Of a DNA stretch of 64,000 bases, positions 1-9,350 are shown piece by piece (within the stretch, counting starts at the first letter, position 1; every line of letters begins with the position of its first letter). A program made the position numbers and the translations under genes. The DNA is from CBDEGK01 sp965237855. Lineage in GTDB: Bacteria > Pseudomonadota > Gammaproteobacteria > Pseudomonadales > Halieaceae. The notes under the pieces were generated by a model. That model ran no database searches and had not been told where the DNA came from. It was given only the letters and a program-made list of their open reading frames with translations. The stretch covers positions 744,001 through 808,000 of the forward strand of contig CBDEGK010000004.1 of NCBI GenBank assembly GCA_965237855.1. The letters are read 5' to 3'.

Positions 1-33
1 AGCAAAACCATCAGCATGGAATCAGTCTAACAC

Positions 34-127
34 TCAGAACCTGTAATGCACCCGCGCGATGACGGCCGCTTCTTTAACACCTCCATTCGTTGTACCGTTG
101 GCGATCATCAAAACGCGCGGCACACGA
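34..127 (-). pseudogene. C-terminal remnant of an outer-membrane porin
   Basis: Read on the minus strand, this stretch encodes a short peptide ending AAVIARVHYRF followed by TGA at 36-34. The ending, a terminal aromatic after an alternating strand, closely resembles the end of the porin at 4996-6747 (RALIARVQYLF), and the DNA of the two ends is visibly related. The frame is closed by a stop a little upstream and the deacylase gene overlaps on the other strand, so only a C-terminal scrap survives. It suggests that a second OprO/P-like porin once lay here. The upstream boundary is approximate. Confidence 0.45.
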
Positions 128-1696
128 ATGCAAAGTACTTATAGGGGATTGATCCCCGCCCTTTTCCTGGTTGTGGGCGGCGCACTGGCGGGATGTGGTG
201 ATCCGCCGCCCGAACATCGTTCCCAGGCTGGGCAACTTATAGAAAATGCACTGCTCATCGATGGCTCTGGCAAACCCAGGCATTCGGCCAGTGTGCTCAT
301 CATCGACGGGGTCATAGCCCGGGTGGGCGATATTCCCCCGATCAGTTCCGATCAACGCATCGATGCCAGCGGCCTGATCCTGGCGCCCGGTTTTATCGAC
401 AGTCACAGCCACCATGACAAAGGCCTTGCTCAGCACCCCGATGCGACCGCAGCCCTGTCACAGGGCATTACAACCATCGTGATTGGTCAGGATGGAAAAT
501 CCCCGCTACCAATGGCAGGACTGGAGCAATTACTTGAGACGACACCGATTGCAATAAATGTCGCCTCCTATACCGGCCACGGTTCACTACGCGCTATGGT
601 TATGGGCAAAGATTACCAACGAACAGCCAGCGCGGAAGAAATGGCGGCGATAAGCGCGCTGTTGGTGGAGGAAATGCACGCCGGTTCCCTGGGATTGGCG
701 ACCGGGCTGGAATACGACCCGGGCATTTACGCCAGCACCGATGAAGTGATCGCCCTGGCCACAACTGCTGGCCAGTATGGGGGGGGCTACATCAGTCATA
801 TGCGCAGCGAAGACCGGCATTTTGAGGAGGCCCTTGAAGAACTGTTACTGATCGGACGCGAGGCAGAGGTGCCGGTGCAGATCTCCCACATCAAACTTGC
901 AACAACCGATCTGTGGGGCCAGGCTGATCGCATCCTGGAACGGCTGGATGCCGCCCGCGATGCCGGTATCGATGTCAGCGCCGACATCTATCCCTACACC
1001 TATTGGGAAACAACCTTGACCGTGTTGTTGCCGGAGCGGGACTTTCAAGATCTCGAGGAGGCGCAGTATGCCCTGGATAAACTCGCGCCAGCCGCTGGAC
1101 TCACCCTCACCCGCTACGACCCGGATCCCAGCCTGGCCGGCCAGACTGTTGCGCAGATCGCGGCGGCGCGCGCCATGCCGGAGGCAAACACTCTGCTACA
1201 ACTGATCAATGATGCCTATCCGCAGCTGTCAGCCGGCGGCGTTTTAGGGAGTGGCCGCAAGCGTGAAAGCGCGATGGGTGTGAGCATGACGGAAGCCGAC
1301 ATCGCCACCTTGCTGGCATGGCCGCATACCAATATTTGCTCCGATGGCAAGATAAAGGGCCACCCCCGGGGCTATGGCGCTTTTACCCGCGCCATCGATC
1401 AATATGTGAAACAACAAGAGGTCGTTTCACTGGAAGAAATGATCCGCAAGATGACCTCGCTCAGTGCCAGCCATACAGGCATCACGGGTCGCGGCCTGGT
1501 ACAGCCAGGCTATACCGCCGACCTGGTGCTGTTGGATTTGGCCTCCCTGCAAGATAACGCGACCATCACGCAACACGATGCCCTCTCCCAGGGCGTCATA
1601 GGGGTGTGGGTTAACGGTGAGAGAGTCTGGCAGCATGCGGCGCCCACCGGTCGCTATCCCGGCCAGCTTATCAGGAGGCCCAATAGCAATGACTGA
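128..1696 (+). CDS. N-acyl-D-amino acid deacylase, lipoprotein
   Basis: A 522-residue amidohydrolase-superfamily protein of the D-aminoacylase/N-acyl-D-amino acid deacylase family, which hydrolyses N-acyl-D-amino acids to a free D-amino acid and a carboxylate. The metal-binding HxH lies in GFIDSHSHHD (about residues 96-105) and the C-terminal part carries the usual composite beta domain (GYTADLVLLD). I choose the ATG at 128 over the upstream start at 59 because it opens a lipoprotein signal peptide ending LAGC, so the enzyme is probably anchored in the cell envelope. Its end overlaps the next gene by 8 bases. Together with the DgcN- and DgcA-type genes this looks like a D-amino acid uptake and conversion unit, with this enzyme releasing D-amino acids outside the cytoplasm (inference). 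Confidence 0.85.
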   Translation: MQSTYRGLIPALFLVVGGALAGCGDPPPEHRSQAGQLIENALLIDGSGKPRHSASVLIIDGVIARVGDIPPISSDQRIDASGLILAPGFIDSHSHHDKGLAQHPDATAALSQGITTIVIGQDGKSPLPMAGLEQLLETTPIAINVASYTGHGSLRAMVMGKDYQRTASAEEMAAISALLVEEMHAGSLGLATGLEYDPGIYASTDEVIALATTAGQYGGGYISHMRSEDRHFEEALEELLLIGREAEVPVQISHIKLATTDLWGQADRILERLDAARDAGIDVSADIYPYTYWETTLTVLLPERDFQDLEEAQYALDKLAPAAGLTLTRYDPDPSLAGQTVAQIAAARAMPEANTLLQLINDAYPQLSAGGVLGSGRKRESAMGVSMTEADIATLLAWPHTNICSDGKIKGHPRGYGAFTRAIDQYVKQQEVVSLEEMIRKMTSLSASHTGITGRGLVQPGYTADLVLLDLASLQDNATITQHDALSQGVIGVWVNGERVWQHAAPTGRYPGQLIRRPNSND

Positions 1697-2723
1697 TATG
1701 ACACTGCAGGTACACTTCCCCGCCCCCTACCTGGTTTACCTTGGTGATGAGGAGGACGAGGATTGTTGCAAAACCGGTTTTGGCCTTGCCGACTGGGCGG
1801 GAAATAATTGCGTCGGGCAAATGCGCCACGGTGAACAAACGGTGTCGGTTGGCCTTACCGACTTGAACATTGAACAAGCCATTAGCGCCGGTGCCAGGTC
1901 ATTGGTCATTGGCATTGCCGGTGTCGGCGGCTATTTACCTGAGAGTTGGCACCAGGATTTGCGCAACGCCGCCGCGGCCGGGTTAACCATTGTCAGTGGC
2001 GCCCACCAGAAACTGGACAGCGTACCTGGTTTACGCGACGCCGCTGAACAAGCCGCGGTGGCACTGGTGGAGATTCGCAATCCGGATATCAGCTTCCCGG
2101 TGGCAACGGGATTTAAACTCCAGGGCAAGCGCTTGTTGACCGTGGGCACCGATTGCGCCCTGGGTAAGAAGTATACGGCCATGGCCATTGCCAGGGACAT
2201 GCGTGCGCGCGGTGTCGATGCTGATTTCCGGGCCACCGGGCAGACCGGCATCATGATCGCCGGTGGCGGCATCCCCATTGATTCCGTCGTCAGTGACTTT
2301 GTCGCCGGGGCCGCCGAAGTGTTGAGCCCCGAGGCTGCCGAGGATCACTGGGATGTAATTGAAGGACAAGGCTCTCTCATCCACCCCGGCTACGCCGCTG
2401 TCACCCTGGGTTTGTTACACGGTTCCCAGCCCGATGAACTGGTGTTGTGTCACGACCCACGGCGCACACACAACCTGGACAGTCCACAGATCGAGATTCC
2501 CCCTTTGACCGAGGTGATTGAGTTGTACCTGGCGCAGGGCCGGTTAACCAATCCGCAGATTCGCTGCCGGGCCATTAGCCTGAACACCCGGGGTATGAGC
2601 GCAGGAGAACGAAACGCCGCAATCGAGCAGGCGCGCGAGGCCACCGGCCTCATCGTCTTTGATCCGATCGCCGGCGACGTGGATGAATTGCTTGAGCAGC
2701 TGCTCACGGCAACGGCTTCATAA
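1689..2723 (+). CDS. dgcN: DUF1611 protein, DgcN-type D-glutamate N-acetyltransferase
   Basis: A 344-residue protein of the DUF1611 family. Members characterised in marine bacteria (DgcN) acetylate D-glutamate, the first step of a D-glutamate catabolic route. Visible family signatures are the P-loop-like GTDCALGKKYTA (about residue 156), GQTGIMIAGGGIPIDSV, and the IEGQGSLIHPGYA segment. The start at 1689 is preferred over an earlier frame start at 1617 because the family begins near here; it overlaps the deacylase by 8 bases, while its TAA overlaps the next ATG by one base (TAATG), so the three genes are almost certainly translated together. The match to DgcN rather than a general DUF1611 protein rests on the adjacent racemase; the exact amino acid substrate is inferred. 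Confidence 0.8.
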   Translation: MTDMTLQVHFPAPYLVYLGDEEDEDCCKTGFGLADWAGNNCVGQMRHGEQTVSVGLTDLNIEQAISAGARSLVIGIAGVGGYLPESWHQDLRNAAAAGLTIVSGAHQKLDSVPGLRDAAEQAAVALVEIRNPDISFPVATGFKLQGKRLLTVGTDCALGKKYTAMAIARDMRARGVDADFRATGQTGIMIAGGGIPIDSVVSDFVAGAAEVLSPEAAEDHWDVIEGQGSLIHPGYAAVTLGLLHGSQPDELVLCHDPRRTHNLDSPQIEIPPLTEVIELYLAQGRLTNPQIRCRAISLNTRGMSAGERNAAIEQAREATGLIVFDPIAGDVDELLEQLLTATAS

Positions 2724-3712
2724 TGCTGACCCTGCAACAACGTGTGGTTCGCTGGGCTTTGGTTGAGCCCTTTATTATTGCCAACAGGGCGTATGACTAC
2801 CTGGATACCATCGAAGTCACCCTCACCGATGAGCAGGGCAATCATGGTCACGGCGAGACCTGTGGCGTCGACTATCACGGCGAAAGCGTTGAATCGATCG
2901 CCGCGCAGATTGAAGCCTGCCGCGCGCCGATAGAAGCGGGCATAGATCGCGACGCACTACAGCAACTGTTGGCCGCCGGTGGCGCCCGCAATGGCGTGGA
3001 CTGCGCCCTGTGGGACCTGGAATGTGTCCAACGCGGCAGCAGCGTGTGGTTGGAGACCGGCATCGAACCCGCCCCGTCGATCGATACTGCCTACACCATC
3101 GGTATTGTCGGCGAACAACACGCAACCGAGCTGGCGTTAAAGTTTCATCACCACCAGACAATCAAACTCAAAGTCGATGAAAGCGGTTCACTGGGCACGC
3201 TCCGAGCAGTACGTGCGGCGCGACCCGATGCCCGTCTTATCCTGGATGCCAATCGGTCCTGGGACTGGGCCTTGTTTCAACAGCTTGAACAGGCCCTGAT
3301 AGGCCTGGATATTGCCCTGATCGAACAGCCCTTTGAAATCGGTGAGGATGACGGCTTGCTGAACTACTCGGGGCCATTAAAAATCGCCGCCGACGAGTCA
3401 GTGCAGACAGCGGCGGACCTTCCCCTGCTGGTCGGGAAATACGATGTTATCAATATCAAACTGGACAAAACCGGTGGCCTCACCGAGGCCCTGAAGCTGG
3501 CCCACGCGGCCCGGAATCAAGGCTTTTCACTCATGGTGGGCAATATGTGCGGCAGTTCCCTGGCGATGGCGCCGGGCTATGTCATCGCCCAACTGTGTGA
3601 ATACATAGACCTGGATGGCCCCTTGCTGCAGACCGAAGATGTACCGAACTGCCTGCAATATAGTGAGGGCCTCATCCGCCCTCCCCGAGCCCCGCTATGG
3701 GCGGGCATCTGA
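2723..3712 (+). CDS. dgcA: Enolase-superfamily N-acetyl-D-glutamate racemase / dipeptide epimerase
   Basis: A 329-residue member of the muconate lactonizing branch of the enolase superfamily, related to L-Ala-D/L-Glu epimerases. Catalytic features are visible in order: KLKVDE (KxK general base), LDANRSW, LIEQPFE and AADES (three acidic metal ligands), and NIKLDKTGG with the second catalytic lysine. Paired with a DUF1611 gene, this subgroup (DgcA) racemises N-acetyl-D-glutamate to the L form, which then enters normal glutamate or arginine metabolism. Translational coupling to the preceding gene (TAATG) supports a shared role. A plain L-Ala-D/L-Glu epimerase in peptidoglycan recycling is the alternative, but no murein peptide gene is nearby. 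Confidence 0.8.
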   Translation: MLTLQQRVVRWALVEPFIIANRAYDYLDTIEVTLTDEQGNHGHGETCGVDYHGESVESIAAQIEACRAPIEAGIDRDALQQLLAAGGARNGVDCALWDLECVQRGSSVWLETGIEPAPSIDTAYTIGIVGEQHATELALKFHHHQTIKLKVDESGSLGTLRAVRAARPDARLILDANRSWDWALFQQLEQALIGLDIALIEQPFEIGEDDGLLNYSGPLKIAADESVQTAADLPLLVGKYDVINIKLDKTGGLTEALKLAHAARNQGFSLMVGNMCGSSLAMAPGYVIAQLCEYIDLDGPLLQTEDVPNCLQYSEGLIRPPRAPLWAGI

Positions 3713-3735
3713 ACGTTCATGCAGTAGACCTGGAG

Positions 3736-4977
3736 TCAGGCCAACTCAAAACGCGTGAGAATCTGCGGCTCATTTTCCAGCGTTTTGTGCACCGGGCAGC
3801 GATCGGCAATGGCCAGCAGGCGCTGCCGCTGCTCATCACTGAGATCGCCCTGCAAGTCGATATAGCGGGTAATCACCTCGAGCTTGCCACTCGTACCCTC
3901 GCAGCTTTCACAGTCCTCCGCGTGCACCCGTTCATGGACCAGGCGCACATTGACGTCCTCGAGCGGAATGTTCTTGTGACTGGCATACATGCGGAGCGTC
4001 ATTGAGGTGCAGGCGCCCAGGGACATCAACAGCAAATCATAAGGCGTGGGGCCCAGGTTGCTGCCGCCATAACTGAGCGGCTCGTCGGCCATCCACTGAT
4101 GATCTTGGCTGAACAGGCCTCGCAGAAATTTTTTGTCCAGCTCGGACACCAGCACATGGCCGGCCTCCAGAGCCGGTGCCGTGCCATAACTTTTTTCAAA
4201 TTCCGCTTTGACGATGCCCAGGTAGCGACTGGCCCAGGCGGTAACCGTGTCGGCAATATACTCTGCATCTTCGCGTTTACTAACCAGGTGATCGGCATTG
4301 TCCAGGGAGAGAAAACTCTTGGGATGCCTGGCCGCCTGGTAAATGCGCGCCGCTTCATCCACGGACACAACCGTGTCGATGGGCGAATGAATCACCAGTA
4401 AGGCTGTTCGAAGCTTGGCGATATGCGCGTCATCACCGTAGGTTCGAATATCGTCCAGCATTTGCCGCTTGATCCGAAACTCGCGCATACCCAATTTGAT
4501 GGTGGCTTCGCCGCGCTTTTCCAGGTCCTCCAGGCCGCTGCTGAACAGGTGCTCCACATGGTCCGCCGTGGCCGGCGCGCCAATGGTGACCACCGCTTTA
4601 ATCGACGGCATTCGCGCGGCGGCTGCCAGCACCGCCGCTCCACCCAGGCTGTGCCCCATCAATAATGAGGGTGCCTGGTAGCGCTGTTCTAGCGCACTCG
4701 CCGCTAACAGCAAGTCGTCAACATTGGAGGAGAAACTGGTGTTGCCAAAATCACCGTCGCTGTTACCGAGACCGGTAAAATCGAAACGCAGCACCGCAGT
4801 ACCCCGCTGCGCCAGGGCCCTGGTTATACGCGAAGCCGCCGCGATATCTTTGCCACAGCTAAAACAATGGGCAAACAGTGCGTAAGCCGCGATGGCGACA
4901 TTATTTGGCGGCGTCTCCAGCAAGCCGGCGAGTGTTTCACCCTGTGCATTGTCAAACTCAAATTTTATCCGTGCCAT
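3736..4977 (-). CDS. Bifunctional alpha/beta hydrolase-OsmC family protein
   Basis: A 413-residue two-domain protein. The N-terminal 250 or so residues form an alpha/beta hydrolase with the nucleophile motif GHSLGG and a late Asp/His pair (VIHSPIDTV, DNADHLV). The C-terminal 140 residues are an OsmC/Ohr-like domain with its two conserved cysteines (SLGACTSMT and RCPVHKTL), a thiol peroxidase-type fold. The architecture is a recognised family of unknown substrate. The start at 4977 (MARIKFEF) is chosen over the ATG at 4992 because the family begins at this point. The gene is downstream of the porin on the same strand with an 18-base gap and may be co-transcribed with it. Confidence 0.85.
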   Translation of the reverse strand: MARIKFEFDNAQGETLAGLLETPPNNVAIAAYALFAHCFSCGKDIAAASRITRALAQRGTAVLRFDFTGLGNSDGDFGNTSFSSNVDDLLLAASALEQRYQAPSLLMGHSLGGAAVLAAAARMPSIKAVVTIGAPATADHVEHLFSSGLEDLEKRGEATIKLGMREFRIKRQMLDDIRTYGDDAHIAKLRTALLVIHSPIDTVVSVDEAARIYQAARHPKSFLSLDNADHLVSKREDAEYIADTVTAWASRYLGIVKAEFEKSYGTAPALEAGHVLVSELDKKFLRGLFSQDHQWMADEPLSYGGSNLGPTPYDLLLMSLGACTSMTLRMYASHKNIPLEDVNVRLVHERVHAEDCESCEGTSGKLEVITRYIDLQGDLSDEQRQRLLAIADRCPVHKTLENEPQILTRFELA

Positions 4978-4995
4978 ACTTGTCCACCTCACTGC

Positions 4996-6747
4996 TCAGA
5001 AAAGGTATTGCACCCGCGCAATCAACGCACGGCCATCATCGTGGCCCTCTACCGGGCGATCTGTCTCCGCATAAAGTGCATTGACGCTGGTTCGGAACTG
5101 GCGATAGTACCAGTTGACCCCAGCGGACACCTGCGCAAGATGATTGGATGGGTTCAACTCATCCTCCCCATGGGTGTAGCTGAACCGGGAAAACACTTCC
5201 CAGGCTGAACTTCCCAGGCGATTTACCGGGGCCCACAATCCCACCCGGGGCCGGTAATCACGATGTTCACCGGTAACAAACCAACCGACCTCGGCATAGC
5301 CCCCCCAGCCTTCGCCATCGACAGTACCCTCACTGTAGTCGCTGAAGAACAACTCGACCTGTCCATGGACAGACCCAGAACTGGCACCCGCTTCCAGGGC
5401 GAGTGTAATCAGTTCTTCGGCGTCGGGCTCGGCTAACAGTATGCGCTCGGCGATATGCATTTCCGGGCGCGGTGCAATACTGTCATATTCCCCCTTCCGA
5501 AAGGTTGCGCCTGCACCAATGTGCAAGCCGCGTTCACCGCTAATGGCATTACCCAGGGTGACCCGGCCTGTGATAGAGCCGTCAGTGTCATTGGCATTAT
5601 CCAGACCTATATCGCGGGTAAAAATGCCCACCGAGGCAGTTGCCCGGGTGGCAGAGATACCGGCCACCTTGCGCTTGCTGCCAAAATCGATCCATTTATT
5701 GAGGCGCGCACCAAAGGAGCGAAAGCTGGAAAACTCAGATGTCGCTGAGGAGCGTTCCATGGCAGTGCCAAATTTGTTTCCGGTAAGATAATCGAACCCC
5801 ATGGGCTCTTTTTGCTGGCCAATGGTCACATTGGAATCGCGATCACTGAACCGCCAGCGCCAGTAGACATCGCGGAACAGACTCTGGGCCAGGTCATACT
5901 GAACCTTGATTTCTCCTCGCTCAAAGAGGGAGCCGCGCACAATGATTTCGCCGCGGCGGACCTCCGCAGAGGTACGCGCACCTTCGCCATCCAGGTTGAG
6001 CAAATCGCTGTGCTGGTAACCATCAAGTTGCACGGCTCCTCCCACCCACAAATTAAACTTGTCGAACAACACCAGGTCACCCTCCTCCCGCACCACATCC
6101 GCCAACACGGTATCGTCATCGTGCATATCGGTGGTGACCTCGGAATTTGCCAGGAAGGCCACCGCCACCTCGGTTCCCCCAATCACTATTTCCGGGGTTC
6201 TCTGCTGCGGCGGCGCTTCAACGGCCACCGAATCGGCTTCGGCAGCAGCGGTTGGTTCGATGCGTTGAGACTCTACCTGTATGGGTTTCAAGGGGTCGCG
6301 ATAGACCAGGATGGGGCGATTGGGCTCCAGCTGAATTGACTCGCTGCGCTCTTGTTCGACAATTTCACGACTTTCCTCGGTGGGTGCCACCTCCCGAACG
6401 ACCTCGAACAGGGCCTGCTCGAGAAAGTCGATAATTTCATCCGGGGTACGTGAATCCGGTGTGGAATCCTGCGCCTCAAAGGCTCTCAACATCAGTGGGT
6501 TGGCGGCGAGCAGTCGTTCAACAGCCGCAGCCTTTTCGGCCGTGCTCAGCTGAGACTCAGCAACCGTGCGCATTTCATCTCGCAGACTCTGGATAACATA
6601 GTCGAGTCGCCAGGGCGTAGGTTTGAGCTCTGAAGATTTTAATACCAGGGGAGGACTGGCGGCGGTAGCGGCTTGCTCTGGATCACGCAACACTTGCCCG
6701 CGCACGGGCAAGCATACTATCAGCAGGCCAACTATCCAGAATTTCAT
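4996..6747 (-). CDS. OprO/OprP-like outer membrane porin with N-terminal extension
   Basis: A 583-residue exported protein with a signal peptide (MKFWIVGLLIVCLPVRGQ). Residues from about 225 onward have the pattern of the phosphate-selective porin O/P family: an initial FDKFNLWVGGAVQLDGYQHSD strand, a conserved SLFRDVYWRWRFSD region, the GQQKEPMGFDYLTGNKF segment and a terminal YLF. The roughly 200 residues before the barrel, rich in glutamate and alanine and including a helical stretch, are unusual for the family and may form a periplasmic coiled region. Substrate is unknown. A fragment of a related porin end is present at 34-127. Confidence 0.8.
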   Translation of the reverse strand: MKFWIVGLLIVCLPVRGQVLRDPEQAATAASPPLVLKSSELKPTPWRLDYVIQSLRDEMRTVAESQLSTAEKAAAVERLLAANPLMLRAFEAQDSTPDSRTPDEIIDFLEQALFEVVREVAPTEESREIVEQERSESIQLEPNRPILVYRDPLKPIQVESQRIEPTAAAEADSVAVEAPPQQRTPEIVIGGTEVAVAFLANSEVTTDMHDDDTVLADVVREEGDLVLFDKFNLWVGGAVQLDGYQHSDLLNLDGEGARTSAEVRRGEIIVRGSLFERGEIKVQYDLAQSLFRDVYWRWRFSDRDSNVTIGQQKEPMGFDYLTGNKFGTAMERSSATSEFSSFRSFGARLNKWIDFGSKRKVAGISATRATASVGIFTRDIGLDNANDTDGSITGRVTLGNAISGERGLHIGAGATFRKGEYDSIAPRPEMHIAERILLAEPDAEELITLALEAGASSGSVHGQVELFFSDYSEGTVDGEGWGGYAEVGWFVTGEHRDYRPRVGLWAPVNRLGSSAWEVFSRFSYTHGEDELNPSNHLAQVSAGVNWYYRQFRTSVNALYAETDRPVEGHDDGRALIARVQYLF

Positions 6748-6770
6748 AGCCGCATTCTACGCGGCCCCGG

Positions 6771-7574
6771 CTAGTCCTTGAAGTCCGGCGCGCGGTCTTC
6801 CTTTCGCGCCCTGATGGCTTCCTCGAAATTCTGCGTGGTCATACGCACAAACAACTGCGCATGGCCCTCGTGATTCATATGTGCGGGCAGGCTGCCGGCA
6901 TCGAGACCCGCCCACAACAACTGCTTGATGAGCTCAACGCCTAATTGGCTGAAACCGGTAATTCGCTCTGCCATGGCATAACAGGTCTCGAGCAACTGCT
7001 CGTGGGCAACTGTCTGGGAGACGATGCCCAGCTGCGCCGCCTCGGTTGCATCTACATCCCTGCCGGTGAGCATTATTTCAAAAGCGCGGGTGCTGCCAAT
7101 AGCCTTGGGTAACAGGTAGCTGAGGCCGAGCTCGGCAGACGTCAGCCCGTTGTTAATGCCGGCTGGTCGAAAGTACGCGCGGTCGGAGGCCACCCGTATA
7201 TCCGCCGCCATACTCAGGCAAAATCCACCACCAATGGCGGCGCCATTGACCGCCGCAATAACCGGTTGATGCAAGCCGTGTATGGTTTTCACCACGTCAT
7301 CGAGAATGCGCATGGCGCGACGGGCAATCCCGGGAACGGTGAGGCCATCGAAAATATCCATCCAACCCGGATCTTCCAGATCGGCGCCAGAACAAAAACC
7401 CTCTCCGGCACCGGTGACAATGACCACCCGTGTGTCATTGTCGAAACTGACTTCCTCCAGCGCCTCCTTGAAGGGAACCATGACATCGAAAGCCATGGCG
7501 TTCATGCGCTCCGGGCGATTCAAGGTTATCTGGGTGACATGAGGGCGCGGCTTTTCCACCAGCACATAAGACAT
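6771..7574 (-). CDS. Enoyl-CoA hydratase/isomerase family protein
   Basis: A 267-residue crotonase-superfamily enzyme. The CoA-binding and oxyanion-hole regions are visible as GEGFCSGADLED and AVNGAAIGGGFCLSMAADIR. The start at 7574 (MSYVLVEK) fits the family; a longer frame upstream overlaps the neighbouring hydrolase gene and is not believed. It is the last gene of the isobutyryl-CoA operon. Because a second hydratase (10460-11248) sits beside the dehydrogenase, this copy may act on a different acyl-CoA or as an isomerase. Its role within the pathway cannot be decided from sequence. Confidence 0.8.
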   Translation of the reverse strand: MSYVLVEKPRPHVTQITLNRPERMNAMAFDVMVPFKEALEEVSFDNDTRVVIVTGAGEGFCSGADLEDPGWMDIFDGLTVPGIARRAMRILDDVVKTIHGLHQPVIAAVNGAAIGGGFCLSMAADIRVASDRAYFRPAGINNGLTSAELGLSYLLPKAIGSTRAFEIMLTGRDVDATEAAQLGIVSQTVAHEQLLETCYAMAERITGFSQLGVELIKQLLWAGLDAGSLPAHMNHEGHAQLFVRMTTQNFEEAIRARKEDRAPDFKD

Positions 7575-7587
7575 TTTGTTCTCCGTT

Positions 7588-8424
7588 TTAAAGTGCGGCG
7601 ATGGCGAGGCGATTGAACTGTTCCGCGGCCTCGTACATGGCCCAGTGACCGATCCCATCGAGAATATGGCATTCAGCATTTTCCCGGTCGACAGCGATCA
7701 GCCGTTGACGTTTTTCAATATCGCCCCGACCACCGGCGGTGGCGTCCCGCGAACCCCAGATTGTTACCAGCCGTGCCTGGATAGCCGGTAATGTCTGCAT
7801 GAACTCATCGGTACGAGAAACCCGGCGGCTGTTGAAACGTGCCCGGGCCAGGTTTTCCCCGTGCACATACAGGGCCAGCTCATCGATACAGTCATTGCTG
7901 GAAAACATCAGGCTGCGCAGGTTATTGCGGTGAATGCAGCGGGCGCGATCGATGGATATCTCCGGGCCCGGTGGTCGCAGTAATTCCACCTGCTGGTGCA
8001 GCTCGCCAAAACCGGCCGCGCCGCAGGTGAGTAGCGTTTCGCAACGACTGCCTGCTAACTGCGCCAAACGCGCCCCGACCAGGGCACCAAAACTGAAACC
8101 GGCCAGGCTGAAACTGGCCTGTCCGCCCAGGTGCTGATTAATGCCCGCCAGTATGACGCGGGCAAAGTGCTCCACCGTATGCGGCTCCGGCATGTCCGCC
8201 GAGGCTCCCATGCCGGGCAGATCCAGGCTCCACAAATCAAAATGTTCTCGCAGTTCGGGGATATTCTGTATCCAGTGGGTCCAGGAACCAAAGCCGCCGT
8301 GCAGCAATAACAGGGGCCTGCCTTCGCTGGACCAATGCTGCCACTCCAGGTTTCCCGTACCGCAAGGGCTGGCATGCAGTTCAGCGCTGCGTTTGAGCCT
8401 GGCCACATGCTGCAGGGGGTTCAT
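7588..8424 (-). CDS. Alpha/beta hydrolase
   Basis: A 278-residue alpha/beta hydrolase: oxyanion HG in LLLHGGFGSWTHW, nucleophile elbow GFSFGA, acid in IWGSRDA and catalytic histidine in DGIGHWAMYEA. It starts one base before the preceding dehydrogenase gene ends its stop, and ends 13 bases before the last hydratase, so it is translated from the same transcript. It could be a thioesterase or esterase that feeds or relieves the acyl-CoA pathway; the substrate is unknown. Confidence 0.8.
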   Translation of the reverse strand: MNPLQHVARLKRSAELHASPCGTGNLEWQHWSSEGRPLLLLHGGFGSWTHWIQNIPELREHFDLWSLDLPGMGASADMPEPHTVEHFARVILAGINQHLGGQASFSLAGFSFGALVGARLAQLAGSRCETLLTCGAAGFGELHQQVELLRPPGPEISIDRARCIHRNNLRSLMFSSNDCIDELALYVHGENLARARFNSRRVSRTDEFMQTLPAIQARLVTIWGSRDATAGGRGDIEKRQRLIAVDRENAECHILDGIGHWAMYEAAEQFNRLAIAAL

Positions 8425-8425
8425 G

Positions 8426-9310
8426 CTAGCCCTGCAGAGTCTGTTGAATACTGGAGAAGTCCATCTGGCCGTTGCCCTCGCTCTGGTGAGCCTCGTACAC
8501 CGCGCGCGCCAACTGGCCCATGCGGTTGTTGACGCCTACTTGCTCGGCGACCTCCATGGCCAGGCCCAGGTCTTTAACCATCAGGTCGACCATAAATCCG
8601 GGTTTGTAGTCATTGCTGGCAGGCGCCGTATCCATGACTCCGGGATAGGGATTGTATACCTCCAGCGACCAATTGCGCCCGGAACTGGCCAACATGATTT
8701 CTGACAGTACCGCGGGATCGAGGCCATTGCGTGCGCCCATCTCCAGCGCCTCGGTGGTGCCAATCATATGAATGGCCAGCAACATATTATTGCAACCCTT
8801 GGCCACCTGGCCAGCACCGGCGGGCCCAGCGTGAAATATATTCTTTCCCATATCGGCTAGAATAATTTTTGCCTTTTCGAAGGTTGCCGCCTCACCGCCA
8901 CACATAAAGGCCAGGCTGCCAGCGGCCGCGGCGGCTGTGCCACCCGACACCGGTGCATCCATAAAACCAATGCCTTTCTGCTGGGCAATCTCTCCCACCT
9001 GGCGCGCGGTGGCGGCATCAATGGTGCTGCAATCGAGTACGGTGACACTTGTATCCAACTGGTCCAGCAGACCATTCTCGCCGGTATAGACCGCCGCCAC
9101 ATGCTTGCCGGCGGGCAACATACTGATCACGTACTCAGCATTCACAATGGCTGCAGCAGCTGAATCAGCTACCGCTGCACCGGCTTCTTTGAGTTGGGCA
9201 CAGGCCTCCGGTACCAGGTCGAACACGGTCACCTGGTGACCAGCTTCAACTAGGTTCCTGGCCATAGGACCGCCCATATTGCCAAGTCCAACAAATGCCA
9301 CAACTGACAT
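8426..9310 (-). CDS. mmsB: 3-hydroxyisobutyrate dehydrogenase
   Basis: A 294-residue beta-hydroxyacid dehydrogenase that oxidises 3-hydroxyisobutyrate to methylmalonate semialdehyde with NAD+. The Rossmann motif is GLGNMGGPMA at the N-terminus, the substrate signature is DAPVSGGTAAA (about residue 117), and the catalytic lysine lies in AKGCNNMLLA. Length and motif order match MmsB. It follows the 3-hydroxyisobutyryl-CoA hydrolase gene by 40 bases, which is the expected pathway order. Confidence 0.9.
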   Translation of the reverse strand: MSVVAFVGLGNMGGPMARNLVEAGHQVTVFDLVPEACAQLKEAGAAVADSAAAAIVNAEYVISMLPAGKHVAAVYTGENGLLDQLDTSVTVLDCSTIDAATARQVGEIAQQKGIGFMDAPVSGGTAAAAAGSLAFMCGGEAATFEKAKIILADMGKNIFHAGPAGAGQVAKGCNNMLLAIHMIGTTEALEMGARNGLDPAVLSEIMLASSGRNWSLEVYNPYPGVMDTAPASNDYKPGFMVDLMVKDLGLAMEVAEQVGVNNRMGQLARAVYEAHQSEGNGQMDFSSIQQTLQG

Positions 9311-9350
9311 AGTGAATCCTCTTCTCTTTATTTCGTTTCTCTTAATTTCA

